From the NCBI RefSeq assembly GCF_000472925.1, contig NZ_AXAS01000067.1, positions 1 to 42,344 on the forward strand: DNA of 42,344 nt, in the 5' to 3' direction. Both the position numbers and the translations under genes were made by a program. The stretch comes from Bradyrhizobium sp. Ec3.3. GTDB taxonomy: Bacteria > Pseudomonadota > Alphaproteobacteria > Rhizobiales > Xanthobacteraceae. Below are positions 25,978-33,488 of the stretch, piece by piece (the stretch's first letter is position 1; every line of letters starts with the position of its first letter). The notes below the pieces were generated by a model. The model was not told the DNA's origin and searched no databases. It saw only the letters and a program-made list of their open reading frames with translations.

Positions 25978-27237
25978 TCATCCCAGCTCAGAAATGCGTT
26001 TGGCGATGCTTCGGGCGGCTTCCGCGAGCGCGGCCTGCTCGTCGGGCCGCAGCGGCAGTTTTACGATTTCCTTCACGCCATCCGTGGCTAGCCGGACCGG
26101 CAGACCTATTCGCGTGTCCTCGACACCGTAGGCGCCTGCCGATTGCACGCACGCGGCGATCAGGTCACTGCCGCCTTTCACCATGGCCGCCACCATGGAC
26201 GCCGCCGATTCAGCTGGCGAAAAATATGCGCTTCCCTTTTGAAGGAGTTTGACGACTTCGGCTCCGGAGTCGCGCGCACGTTCCACGATCGCGGCGAGGC
26301 GGTCTTTTGCGATCAATTCCTCCAGTGGCCGACCGCGGACGGTTGCGAGACTCAATGGGATCACCATCTCCGTGCCATGGCTCCCGAGCGCGATCGCGCT
26401 GACATCCTGTGGTCGGGCGATACCTTCCAGTGCGATCAGCGAGCAGAAGCGAGCGCTGTCGAGCACGCCCGCCATTCCAATAATCCGGTTGGAGGGAAAC
26501 CCCGTTCGCCTCGCCATCAGATGGGTCATCTCCTCAAGCGGGTTGGTCACGACGATTGCCACCGAATTGGGGGCATAGCGGCGGATCCCGTCGGCAACGC
26601 CGCTGACGATTTCCGCGTTCACGCCGGTCAGGTCGGTTCGGCTCATGCCCGGCTGGCGCGGCCGGCCGGCCGTCATGATGATGTAGCTTGCGCCCTCAAG
26701 CGCCGACAGGTCGGTGCTTCCTTCGATCTTGGTCGTAAATCCGCGGAGCGAAGCGCTGTGCCACATGTCGAGCGCAAGCCCGGCAGCAAGTCCGGGAATG
26801 ATGTCGACAAGCGTGACCCGCGAGAAAAGCGACGTTTCAGCGAGACGGAGAGCCGTCATGGCGCCGACGTGACCCGCGCCGATGACCGCTGCCCGCGGTC
26901 GATCATCACGAGTTTTGGTTTCCGACTCTCCTAGAACCCGCATCTTCGGAGGGACCGGTGCGCCACGACGGTAGAGGGCGCCCGACAGCGCTCCGGGTTG
27001 AACCGAGCTGGCGCCAGCCGACAATTTTCTTCCGGGCGTGGGCTTGGCTGGTGCTTGAACTATCGCTCGCAAAGCGGGTGCAGCAGGCGGTGCCGTTTCC
27101 TTCGTCGATCCGGACCGTTCGATCCGGACGTTCAACTCCTTGGCGCGATCGGCCGCGAGCGGCGTCAGAATGTCTCTCGCCCCGATGACGAGGACTCCAT
27201 TCGCATTTTGGACGTCCGCAACGGAGACGACGCTCAT
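25978..27237 (-). CDS. malate/lactate-type dehydrogenase with BMC-associated N-terminal extension
   Basis: A 419-residue protein whose ATG at 27237 overlaps the stop of the BMC-T gene (ATGA). Residues 1-42 (including VLVIGARDILTPLAADRAKE) form a short domain of a kind I have seen in microcompartment-linked proteins. Residues 43-110 are a Pro/Ala/Ser-rich linker. Residues 113-419 are an LDH/MDH fold: VIGAGHVG, Asp145 for NAD, GRPRQPGMSRTDL in the substrate loop, TNPLEEMTHL, GMAGVLDSARF, and catalytic His287 in GSHGTEM. The Asp usually after HG (as HGD) is replaced. It may recycle NAD inside the shell by reducing a 2-oxo acid. No phosphotransacylase is encoded nearby. Confidence 0.85.
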   Translation of the reverse strand: MSVVSVADVQNANGVLVIGARDILTPLAADRAKELNVRIERSGSTKETAPPAAPALRAIVQAPAKPTPGRKLSAGASSVQPGALSGALYRRGAPVPPKMRVLGESETKTRDDRPRAAVIGAGHVGAMTALRLAETSLFSRVTLVDIIPGLAAGLALDMWHSASLRGFTTKIEGSTDLSALEGASYIIMTAGRPRQPGMSRTDLTGVNAEIVSGVADGIRRYAPNSVAIVVTNPLEEMTHLMARRTGFPSNRIIGMAGVLDSARFCSLIALEGIARPQDVSAIALGSHGTEMVIPLSLATVRGRPLEELIAKDRLAAIVERARDSGAEVVKLLQKGSAYFSPAESAASMVAAMVKGGSDLIAACVQSAGAYGVEDTRIGLPVRLATDGVKEIVKLPLRPDEQAALAEAARSIAKRISELG

Positions 27238-27851
27238 GCCTTGCCTCCCAACTCCTCGAGCGACGCGACGGCAGCCTTCGCAGCAGCTTCGACTTCGCTC
27301 TCGGTGCCAGAGATGAATAGTCGGCCAAACCGGCCGACCGCACGAACTTCGATTAAGCTGATATTGGCAGCCTTTTCCGCTTCGTTGCCTGCGAGTGTCA
27401 CGTAAGCCGCTGGCGTTGCTTCGAGCACGAACAGGCTGGACCTCGGCAGCAGCAGATTGCCCTTGCGCCACTTATTGATGAGCTGCGCCTGATACGGATT
27501 TACATTGGTGACGAATTGCGATGAGACGATCGTCGGTCGCACACGGTCTTCTTCCTTGAGGCCAAGATAGTCCAGGACGGCTTGGCCAGCGGCCAGCACC
27601 TCTGATTGCGTGCGGGAGTGGATTTCCAGAAGACCAAATTCGCGTTCGATGATCTGAAGGGCCGGCCGGACATCCGCCGCCTTCAACGCGATGTCCGCGC
27701 AGCGAAAGATCTCGTTTCCGGGAGCCACTTCAATAAAGAGCTCGGACATACCAGCGACCGGGACGTCTCCCTGACACGTGGAGGCGACATGCGCGGCAGC
27801 TTGAGGCTGCATGCTGTCGATGAAAGCATAGGTGCGGAGTTGGAAATCCAT
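27234..27851 (-). CDS. tandem-domain microcompartment shell protein (BMC-T)
   Basis: A 205-residue protein with two BMC folds: residues about 5-95 (LRTYAFIDSMQPQAAAHVAS to FGLLEIHS) and about 105-200 (IVSSQFVTNVNPYQAQLINK to VRAVGRFGRLFISG). Such proteins form pseudohexameric trimers in the shell facets, often with a larger gated pore. Sequence features recall, from memory, the BMC-T of mycobacterial/Rhodococcus (RMM) shells. It starts 4 bases after the EutJ-like gene and overlaps the dehydrogenase gene. Confidence 0.9.
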   Translation of the reverse strand: MDFQLRTYAFIDSMQPQAAAHVASTCQGDVPVAGMSELFIEVAPGNEIFRCADIALKAADVRPALQIIEREFGLLEIHSRTQSEVLAAGQAVLDYLGLKEEDRVRPTIVSSQFVTNVNPYQAQLINKWRKGNLLLPRSSLFVLEATPAAYVTLAGNEAEKAANISLIEVRAVGRFGRLFISGTESEVEAAAKAAVASLEELGGKA

Positions 27852-27855
27852 GGGG

Positions 27856-28689
27856 TCAGCTCATTGCGATTCCGAAGGGGGTTACGAGTTCCGAGTGCGG
27901 GTAGGCCCAGGTCTGAATTCCACTGAAGCCGGCGACGATTGCGGCCGCGTGAGAAACCCGGACGGCACCCCCGACGAGGTGGATGGATTCGACGGCATGG
28001 TTTCTGATCTGGCGAACGATGGAGCTTGCGATCCGCTCGATACCGGGACGGAGGATGTGAGAGTAATCCTGATCGCCTCGGCGCTTTCGTTCCTCGGCTT
28101 CCTCCACGGGAATCCTCAAGGCGCCCGCCAGGATCAGATCCAGATGATGGCCGCCGCCGGGCTCGTCATCGAGCGCAATGATGATGCCGTTCGATACGAC
28201 GCCGACGCCCGTCGAACCGCCACCGACATCGACGATCACGCCGTCGTGCAGTCGAAGCAAAGCCTGGGCCGCAGTGACCTCATCGACCAACTGGCGGCAC
28301 GTAATGCCCGCGTTTTCCAGGACGTAGCGACAGGCTCTCGCTTCGGCCTGAGGTACTCCTGGAGGAAACGCGGTCGCCGCTGCAGCAATTTCTCGTTCCA
28401 GAACGCACGTTGCCGTAGCTTTGAGCTGCCTGACAGCAGTGACCGCGTCCGCGAAATTGACGACAACGCCATCGCGCACGGCCTGGCAGGGGAGGCAGTC
28501 CCAGTAGACGGGGCGCCCTTGCCCGTCTACAGCCGTCAGAACGATCGTCGCCGTTCCGAGATCAACACCAAACGACAGGGGCAACTCTGACGAGCAAGTC
28601 GAACTGCGAAATGTCGCAGCCGCCGTTTCGAGAAACGCAGTCACTTCCTGACTGACAGTTGACTTAGGTGATCTCGTGCGCGCGAGCAT
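27856..28689 (-). CDS. EutJ-like actin/Hsp70-fold protein
   Basis: About 277 residues from the ATG at 28689 (GGGG 8 bases upstream); a GTG at 28695 overlapping the previous stop is an alternative. Motifs include FGVDLGTATIVLTAVD for the first phosphate loop, DGVIVDVGGGSTGVGVVSNG for the second and IHLVGGAVRV for the adenosine site. This is the EutJ group, ATPases encoded in many ethanolamine and other microcompartment loci. Its exact role is not settled; chaperoning or reactivation of cargo enzymes is often proposed. The first 35 residues are an unstructured-looking extension. Confidence 0.88.
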   Translation of the reverse strand: MLARTRSPKSTVSQEVTAFLETAAATFRSSTCSSELPLSFGVDLGTATIVLTAVDGQGRPVYWDCLPCQAVRDGVVVNFADAVTAVRQLKATATCVLEREIAAAATAFPPGVPQAEARACRYVLENAGITCRQLVDEVTAAQALLRLHDGVIVDVGGGSTGVGVVSNGIIIALDDEPGGGHHLDLILAGALRIPVEEAEERKRRGDQDYSHILRPGIERIASSIVRQIRNHAVESIHLVGGAVRVSHAAAIVAGFSGIQTWAYPHSELVTPFGIAMS

Positions 28690-28691
28690 GC

Positions 28692-30101
28692 TCACAGCCC
28701 CATGTTCGCTTGATAGAGCGAGCGCCAGGGTCGCACTTCGTGAGCGATACGCTTGATGTTGATGAGATGGAGCGGGGTCACGTTGTCAGAGACGATCGAG
28801 CCGCTCCAGGTACCCGTTCCGAGCATGAAAGACGGGTCGGTCGCGCAGCTATAGCCCATTCCGCCGAACAGCGTTGGCGTGTTGATTACGATGCGACCGG
28901 CCGGGAGGGCCGCCAGAGTGGCGATGACCCGATCGTCCTCGCAATGAAGACCAAGGGTGTGGCCCTCTCCGCCAAACGCAAGAATCTGCCGGCACCGCTC
29001 GAAGCCGGCCGGAAGGTCCGCGGTCCGGTAAAACGACAGCACAGGTCCTAGAATCTCGCGGGAGAGGCGCGCCTGTGGGCCTACTTCGGTCAAATGGGCG
29101 CCAAGCACCTTGCAGTCACCGGGTACGCTGAGATTGATCCGCCGAGCCAGTTCTTGCGCGGAAAGACCTACCGCCTCAGGTCTAAGCTCGCCCTTGTCGG
29201 TAAAGATGATATCGGCGAGCCGTTTCTGATCTGGTCCACTCAGGAAAAATGTTCCCTGGGCCGCGAACGCGGCGATGCCGGCTTCGGCAATCGGTTCGTC
29301 GAGCACGATCGATTGCTCGGCGACGCACGCCGTGCCGTTATCGAAGGACTTTGACGTGATCGCCATCAGGGCGGCTTCCTTCACGTCCTTCACTGAGCGA
29401 TGAATGTAGACCGGCACATTGCCGGCGCCGACGGCGAATGTCGGTTTGCCGCTCGAATACGCGGCGCGCACCATTCCCGGCCCCCCGGTCGCCAGCACCA
29501 AAGAAACATCCGGGTGCCGCATCAATTCGCCGGTAGACTGGATCGTTGGAAGGGAAAGACAGGAGATCAGACCCGTAGGCGCGCCGGCCTTGACCGCGGC
29601 TTCGGCCATGATTTCCGCGGTACGGATGCAGCACTTGACGGCGCGAGGATGTGGAGCGCAAATAATCGCGTTTCCTGACTTGACGGCGGCCAGACACTTG
29701 AAAAGGACGGTCGAAGTTGGGTTGGTGACCGGAATAATGGCCGCGATCACTCCCATCGGAGAACCGACGGCGGTCATACGGTTGACTTCGTCCACCCACA
29801 ATACTCCGACGGTCCGCATCGGCAGCATCGATGCGGCGACGAACTTGGTATTGTAGAGGTTCTTGAGAATCTTATCCTCGTAAACCCCAAACCCGGTCTC
29901 ATCGACAGCCATTCGGGCGAGCTCTTTGGCGGCCGCGGTGCCCGCATCCGCCATCGCCCGAACGATGTTGTCGACTTTTTCCTGGTCCGCGCCAGAAAAT
30001 GCCTGGAAGGCCAAGCGTGCTTCACGCGCCTTGCTCCGCGCGTCCGCCAAACCTGCCAAGTCGGAATCAAGATCCAATGCCACGCCCATGGACTTGCTCA
30101 C
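28692..30101 (-). CDS. CoA-acylating aldehyde dehydrogenase of a microcompartment
   Basis: A 469-residue enzyme of the PduP/EutE/AdhE-N group. The catalytic Cys259 is in FDNGTACVAEQS, and IIPVTNPTSTVLFK and NTPTLFGGMGYS are diagnostic. It converts an aldehyde, NAD+ and CoA to acyl-CoA and NADH, the central reaction of aldehyde-processing microcompartments. The start is GTG at 30101 or ATG at 30089; an AGAAGG motif lies 1 or 13 bases upstream respectively, so neither is ideal. It lies between BMC-H and the EutJ-like gene. An amphipathic N-terminal helix (ARSKAREARLAFQAF) could assist encapsulation. Confidence 0.93.
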   Translation of the reverse strand: MSKSMGVALDLDSDLAGLADARSKAREARLAFQAFSGADQEKVDNIVRAMADAGTAAAKELARMAVDETGFGVYEDKILKNLYNTKFVAASMLPMRTVGVLWVDEVNRMTAVGSPMGVIAAIIPVTNPTSTVLFKCLAAVKSGNAIICAPHPRAVKCCIRTAEIMAEAAVKAGAPTGLISCLSLPTIQSTGELMRHPDVSLVLATGGPGMVRAAYSSGKPTFAVGAGNVPVYIHRSVKDVKEAALMAITSKSFDNGTACVAEQSIVLDEPIAEAGIAAFAAQGTFFLSGPDQKRLADIIFTDKGELRPEAVGLSAQELARRINLSVPGDCKVLGAHLTEVGPQARLSREILGPVLSFYRTADLPAGFERCRQILAFGGEGHTLGLHCEDDRVIATLAALPAGRIVINTPTLFGGMGYSCATDPSFMLGTGTWSGSIVSDNVTPLHLINIKRIAHEVRPWRSLYQANMGL

Positions 30102-30138
30102 ACCTTCTCATTTCAAGAATCAAAGGGAAGGATCGCGA

Positions 30139-30435
30139 TCAACCCTTGCCGAGAATTCCCTCGACGTCCTCGTGAGGCCTGGGAATGACATGCACTGAGA
30201 CGACTTCGCCGACCTTTCCCGCCGCCGCCGCACCCGCATCCGTTGCGGCTTTCACGGCGCCGACGTCGCCCCGGACCATGACGGTTACCAGGCCGCCACC
30301 AATCTGTTCGCGGCCGATGAGCCGCACATTGGCGGCCTTCACCATGGCGTCGGCCGCTTCGATAGCGCCTACAAGGCCTTTCGTTTCGATCAGACCAAGT
30401 GCGCCTCTGGGCTGACCCGTCGTCGGGGTGTTCAT
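30139..30435 (-). CDS. hexameric microcompartment shell protein (BMC-H)
   Basis: A 98-residue protein: ALGLIETKGLVGAIEAADAM at residues about 11-30, the pore loop QIGGGL, and GDVGAVKAATDAG. The ATG at 30435 has AAGGAG 8 bases upstream, better than the ATG at 30441. It forms the main hexagonal tiles of the shell. It is very similar to the second BMC-H at 38036-38320. The pore reads GGG rather than the common GSG, giving a small uncharged pore rim. Confidence 0.95.
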   Translation of the reverse strand: MNTPTTGQPRGALGLIETKGLVGAIEAADAMVKAANVRLIGREQIGGGLVTVMVRGDVGAVKAATDAGAAAAGKVGEVVSVHVIPRPHEDVEGILGKG

Positions 30436-30490
30436 ATGCATTGCTCCTTGCTTGGGTTGAGATTGAGACTTCGACAGGCGTCGCCGCCGG

Positions 30491-30787
30491 TCAGGTTTTC
30501 GAGTAGGCATTTTGAGTGCCGATCTGAACGGAATCGACGACAGCAACGATCGCGGCGTCGGTCGGGACTGTTGGGTCGGAAACCCGCGCTGCGCTTCCCT
30601 TGGTCACAAGCACGACTTCGCCTTCGCCGACGCCGACGAGATCGATGGCCACATAGCTGCTGGGACCATTAGCGGCTGTCAGTTCCTCGGCAACTGACAG
30701 GGGCGTTACGACGAGCAGTTTGAAAGAGTTCAGGCCGGACGACTTAACCGTCGAAACGACGGTACCGACCACACGCCCGATCTCCAT
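30491..30787 (-). CDS. pentameric vertex shell protein (BMC-P, EutN/CcmL family)
   Basis: A 98-residue protein beginning MEIGRVVGTVVSTVKSSGL, with LNSFKLLVV, YVAIDLVGVGEGEVVLVTKG and a short C-terminal tail, matching the EutN/CcmL fold. Pentamers cap the vertices of the polyhedral shell. It is the first gene of the minus-strand operon, with GGGAG about 8 bases before the ATG. It is the only BMC-P gene in the locus. Confidence 0.95.
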   Translation of the reverse strand: MEIGRVVGTVVSTVKSSGLNSFKLLVVTPLSVAEELTAANGPSSYVAIDLVGVGEGEVVLVTKGSAARVSDPTVPTDAAIVAVVDSVQIGTQNAYSKT

Positions 30788-30994
30788 AGCGCACTCCCTA
30801 GACGCGATTGTAGGCGTTCGACAGAAGCCATTTCTTGAACTCTAGGAGCCCATCGTGCCGAGCGTCATTCTCTCGGCCGGATAAAAAGCATCTGCCCGAT
30901 TTATCTTGCGCACCCATAGCGAGGACATCCTAAATGCGGATGATGGCTGTGCTCGCAAAGGGTGCCGCCAAGAGCGCCGCTAGGGAGAAACAGA
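30788..30994. promoter_or_regulatory. divergent control region of the two microcompartment operons
   Basis: A 207-base gap must hold both operon promoters. A TACAAT box on the minus strand (about 30812-30807) could be a -10, but I see no good -35 for it. The inverted repeat GCCGAG (30857-30862) / CTCGGC (30872-30877) is a candidate site for the GAF/PucR-type regulator. A strong ribosome binding site (AGGGAG) precedes the plus-strand gene. Confidence 0.5.
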
Positions 30995-32017
30995 ATGATT
31001 CAAGACGAAGACGTCCATTTTCATAAGGCGGACTCGGGCACCCCGAACTGGGCGGAGACCAATTTTTTTGGGTTCTTCAATGCCGAGGCCAAGTTGAACG
31101 TCGGCGTTTACGCCCTGTTCCGCCCCAACCTGGGCATCGTCAGTTCTACGATCTGCATGAACTCCGGGTTCGCCAACGCCCCCTGGGAGGCGGACTTCTG
31201 TGATCTTCGGGCATCGATGCCGATCCCCGAGCCGCGCGACCTGAGCAGGTTCACTCTCGAGAATTCTCTGAGCATCGAGTGCCATCGCCCGAACATGGAC
31301 TGGCACATCGGTTATGACGACGGTGAGGGGACGCTGATCGACGTGGAGTACCGCTCGATCATGCTCCCGTTCGATATCCATGATCCGGACATGGATCCTA
31401 TGAAGGCGAAGGCGCTGAAAGAGGCTGAACAGGGTGGCAAATTCGCCTGGGGCACGGCTTACAACGGGCATTTCGACCAGACGGGCCACTTCTTGGGGAA
31501 GGTTGCGATCCGCGGGAAGACCTTCCCGATCGACTGCATTTCGACCATGGATCACAGTTGGGGCCCGCGGCCTGAACGCGGCGCTCCCAACATGAGCTGG
31601 CTGCACGCACACTTCTCGAAGGATCTGGCCTTTCATTCCATCTTCAGCTTTGATTCCAAGACCAACGGTCGTGATCTGTCGCTTGCCCACGGCTACGTCG
31701 TTGAAAAGGGCAAGATTTTTGGATTGAAGGCCGCCCATGGCACGACAAAAAGGTCGCGGGATCGTTACGCGGACGAAGTCGAGCTTGTACTCATCGACAG
31801 CAGCGATCGAGAATGGAAGCTGCGCGGCAAGGGACTGACGACCTTTCCTTGGCAGTGCTGGCCCAACATGGTGTCCTTCAACGCGCTTGCACGCTGGACC
31901 TGCGAGACTCTCACCGGTTACGGAGAAGTACAAGATTTCTTCGAGATGCCACAGCTCACCGCGTTGAACTCGAAACCGGAAACGCGGATCCGCGCCGGAG
32001 CATTGGGATCGCCATGA
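30995..32017 (+). CDS. AttH/CrtC-like lipocalin-fold protein (DUF7064/DUF7065-like)
   Basis: About 340 residues from the ATG at 30995, which has AGGGAG 5 bases upstream. The sequence is rich in beta-strand patterns with Trp/His motifs: GTPNWAETNFFGFFN, ECHRPNMDWHIGY, and the hallmark CISTMDHSWGPRPERG. These recall the double-lipocalin fold of CrtC/AttH proteins, some of which hydrate carbon-carbon double bonds. A hydratase or isomerase role on the BMC substrate is possible but unproven. It is first in the plus operon and overlaps the HAD gene by ATGA. Confidence 0.65.
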   Translation: MIQDEDVHFHKADSGTPNWAETNFFGFFNAEAKLNVGVYALFRPNLGIVSSTICMNSGFANAPWEADFCDLRASMPIPEPRDLSRFTLENSLSIECHRPNMDWHIGYDDGEGTLIDVEYRSIMLPFDIHDPDMDPMKAKALKEAEQGGKFAWGTAYNGHFDQTGHFLGKVAIRGKTFPIDCISTMDHSWGPRPERGAPNMSWLHAHFSKDLAFHSIFSFDSKTNGRDLSLAHGYVVEKGKIFGLKAAHGTTKRSRDRYADEVELVLIDSSDREWKLRGKGLTTFPWQCWPNMVSFNALARWTCETLTGYGEVQDFFEMPQLTALNSKPETRIRAGALGSP

Positions 32018-32994
32018 ATCCGGTCCGCGCTGTTCTCTTCGACCTCGACGGGACGCTGGTGCAGACCAGGGAGGCGTCGTGGCGCATCTTTTCCAAGACG
32101 AACGCTGCCCTGGGGCTTGGTATCAACAGCCAGGCCGAGTTCTTTCGTCTGCTCGAAGACAACATGTTTCATGGTTTGCAGAAACACTGCGGCGATGATC
32201 GCAAAGCTGGCGCGGCCGCCAAGCATTTTCTTGACCTGTTGCAGCGCGAGTACAATCCGGAGTTCGTGCCGGGGATGGCTGATGTCGTGCGGGCCTTCGC
32301 TGGAAGCTGCTCGCTCGCCGTCATCTCGTCTAATTCCGTGGGAACCATCAGACGTGTGCTGGACCGCGAAGGTCTTACACACTGCTTCTCGCATGTCTTC
32401 GGTGGTGACGTCGAACAGGACAAGCGGGCGTGTGTGAGGCGCTTCCTGGCGGATCGGTCGTATCTGGTCAGCAGAAATTGCTCGCCGGCTTATCGCGAAG
32501 GTCATGAGCCGGAGGCCCCCCGCGCCGATCAGATTGCGCTGATTACGGATACGGTCGGAGACGTCAAACACGCGGTGGAGTGTGGCGTCCGGGCCATCGG
32601 CGTGGCCTGGGGCATGCATACCGAGCAACAACTGCTTGTGGCCGGTGCGGAATTCGTAGCTGTTTGGCCCCAGGAACTCGTGGCGCGCCTGCTGCCGGGT
32701 GGCTTTGCCACAAGCTGCTCGGTAGAGCCCTTCGCCGAAGGGGGATCGAATTCCGCGGTTAGTCGGTCCGGCTGTGCTTGCGGCTGTCAAGATAACGACT
32801 TAGCCGACGCCGCAGCCATGCGTAGACGTCGAAGGATGGCGGCAGCCGCATCACTCGATCAGCGCACAAGCTGCGGCGTCGAGAGCTCTTTCGCACCGGC
32901 GGCCGCGCCTCCAGCGAGCGACGGCACCTTTGATACGCTTCTCTTGGCGAGCCTTCGGCGCCTGAAAAACAACGACCCGCCAGCGTTACGATGA
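32014..32994 (+). CDS. HAD-superfamily phosphatase with BMC-targeting-like C-terminal tail
   Basis: A 326-residue protein. Residues 1-225 are a HAD hydrolase of the phosphoglycolate-phosphatase type: nucleophile Asp10 and Asp12 (VLFDLDGTL), Ser106 region (VISSNS), Lys137 and acidic ITDTVGD at 177-183. Residues 230-326 are extra: a Cys-rich SGCACGCQ (253-259), an Arg-rich run, a Pro/Ala linker and a final amphipathic helix (FDTLLLASLRRLKNN, 306-320). Helix after linker is the form of encapsulation peptides. The ATG overlaps the preceding stop (ATGA). It probably dephosphorylates a pathway intermediate in or at the shell. Confidence 0.82.
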   Translation: MNPVRAVLFDLDGTLVQTREASWRIFSKTNAALGLGINSQAEFFRLLEDNMFHGLQKHCGDDRKAGAAAKHFLDLLQREYNPEFVPGMADVVRAFAGSCSLAVISSNSVGTIRRVLDREGLTHCFSHVFGGDVEQDKRACVRRFLADRSYLVSRNCSPAYREGHEPEAPRADQIALITDTVGDVKHAVECGVRAIGVAWGMHTEQQLLVAGAEFVAVWPQELVARLLPGGFATSCSVEPFAEGGSNSAVSRSGCACGCQDNDLADAAAMRRRRRMAAAASLDQRTSCGVESSFAPAAAPPASDGTFDTLLLASLRRLKNNDPPALR

Positions 32995-33035
32995 TTGATC
33001 TTCCAACCACAGCAAACAGACAGGGAGGAGTTTAG

Positions 33036-33452
33036 ATGAGCTATGTCGCGGAAGGATACAATAGTTTCGAGACCAAGAAGACCCCATCGGGAATCGTTAG
33101 GTATCTTCCAGATCCGAAGTCCGTTATTGCTCTGATCCAGAGCGGCAAGCTGAAAGAGCACATCCTCCTTGTCCAGGGCGGAACGACGACATTCCTTGCG
33201 CCGGCGCTGAGCATGGGCGCCATCGGCGTGATCACCATGTCCGGTGCGCCGGAGTCCCATCTCGGAATCCTTTCTCGCGAATTCCAGATGCCTTGCGTCA
33301 TGACGGCCTACCTCACCGGCAGTGAATCTCGCTATCTCACGGGCGCGAATAACGACGCCCATTTCGCGGCGATCATCAAAGCACTCGACGGCAAGAAAGT
33401 GCAGTTGCACTGCGAAGACAGAGAGACGGGCCGCGTCGCTGTTCTGAGCTGA
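33036..33452 (+). CDS. stand-alone PEP-utiliser mobile (phosphohistidine swivelling) domain
   Basis: A 138-residue protein equivalent to the swivelling domain of PEP synthase, PPDK or phenylphosphate synthase. The segment GAIGVITMSGAPESHLGILS then REFQMPCVM aligns with the family pattern G-SH-A-(I/V)-x-(A/S)-R-E-x-x-(I/M)-P-(A/C)-V, placing the phospho-accepting His at residue 75. There is no ATP-grasp or barrel domain, so it must work in trans. GGGAGGAG lies 7 bases before the ATG. It is followed by the 469-residue protein, suggesting a multi-subunit phosphotransferase. Confidence 0.75.
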   Translation: MSYVAEGYNSFETKKTPSGIVRYLPDPKSVIALIQSGKLKEHILLVQGGTTTFLAPALSMGAIGVITMSGAPESHLGILSREFQMPCVMTAYLTGSESRYLTGANNDAHFAAIIKALDGKKVQLHCEDRETGRVAVLS

Positions 33453-33488
33453 TCCACGCAAACAAAATCCGAGCCGAGGAGGAAACAG

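Noticed and set aside
30940..30970. Sigma-54-like promoter (TGGC...GC) ahead of the plus-strand BMC operon
   Set aside because: The spacing between the GG and GC elements is 8 bases instead of 10, and the nearby regulator has no AAA+ domain.
30980..31933. Long minus-strand ORF opposite the AttH/CrtC-like gene
   Set aside because: It is a shadow of the plus-strand gene: the plus frame has motifs, a ribosome binding site and an operon context, while the minus frame shows none.
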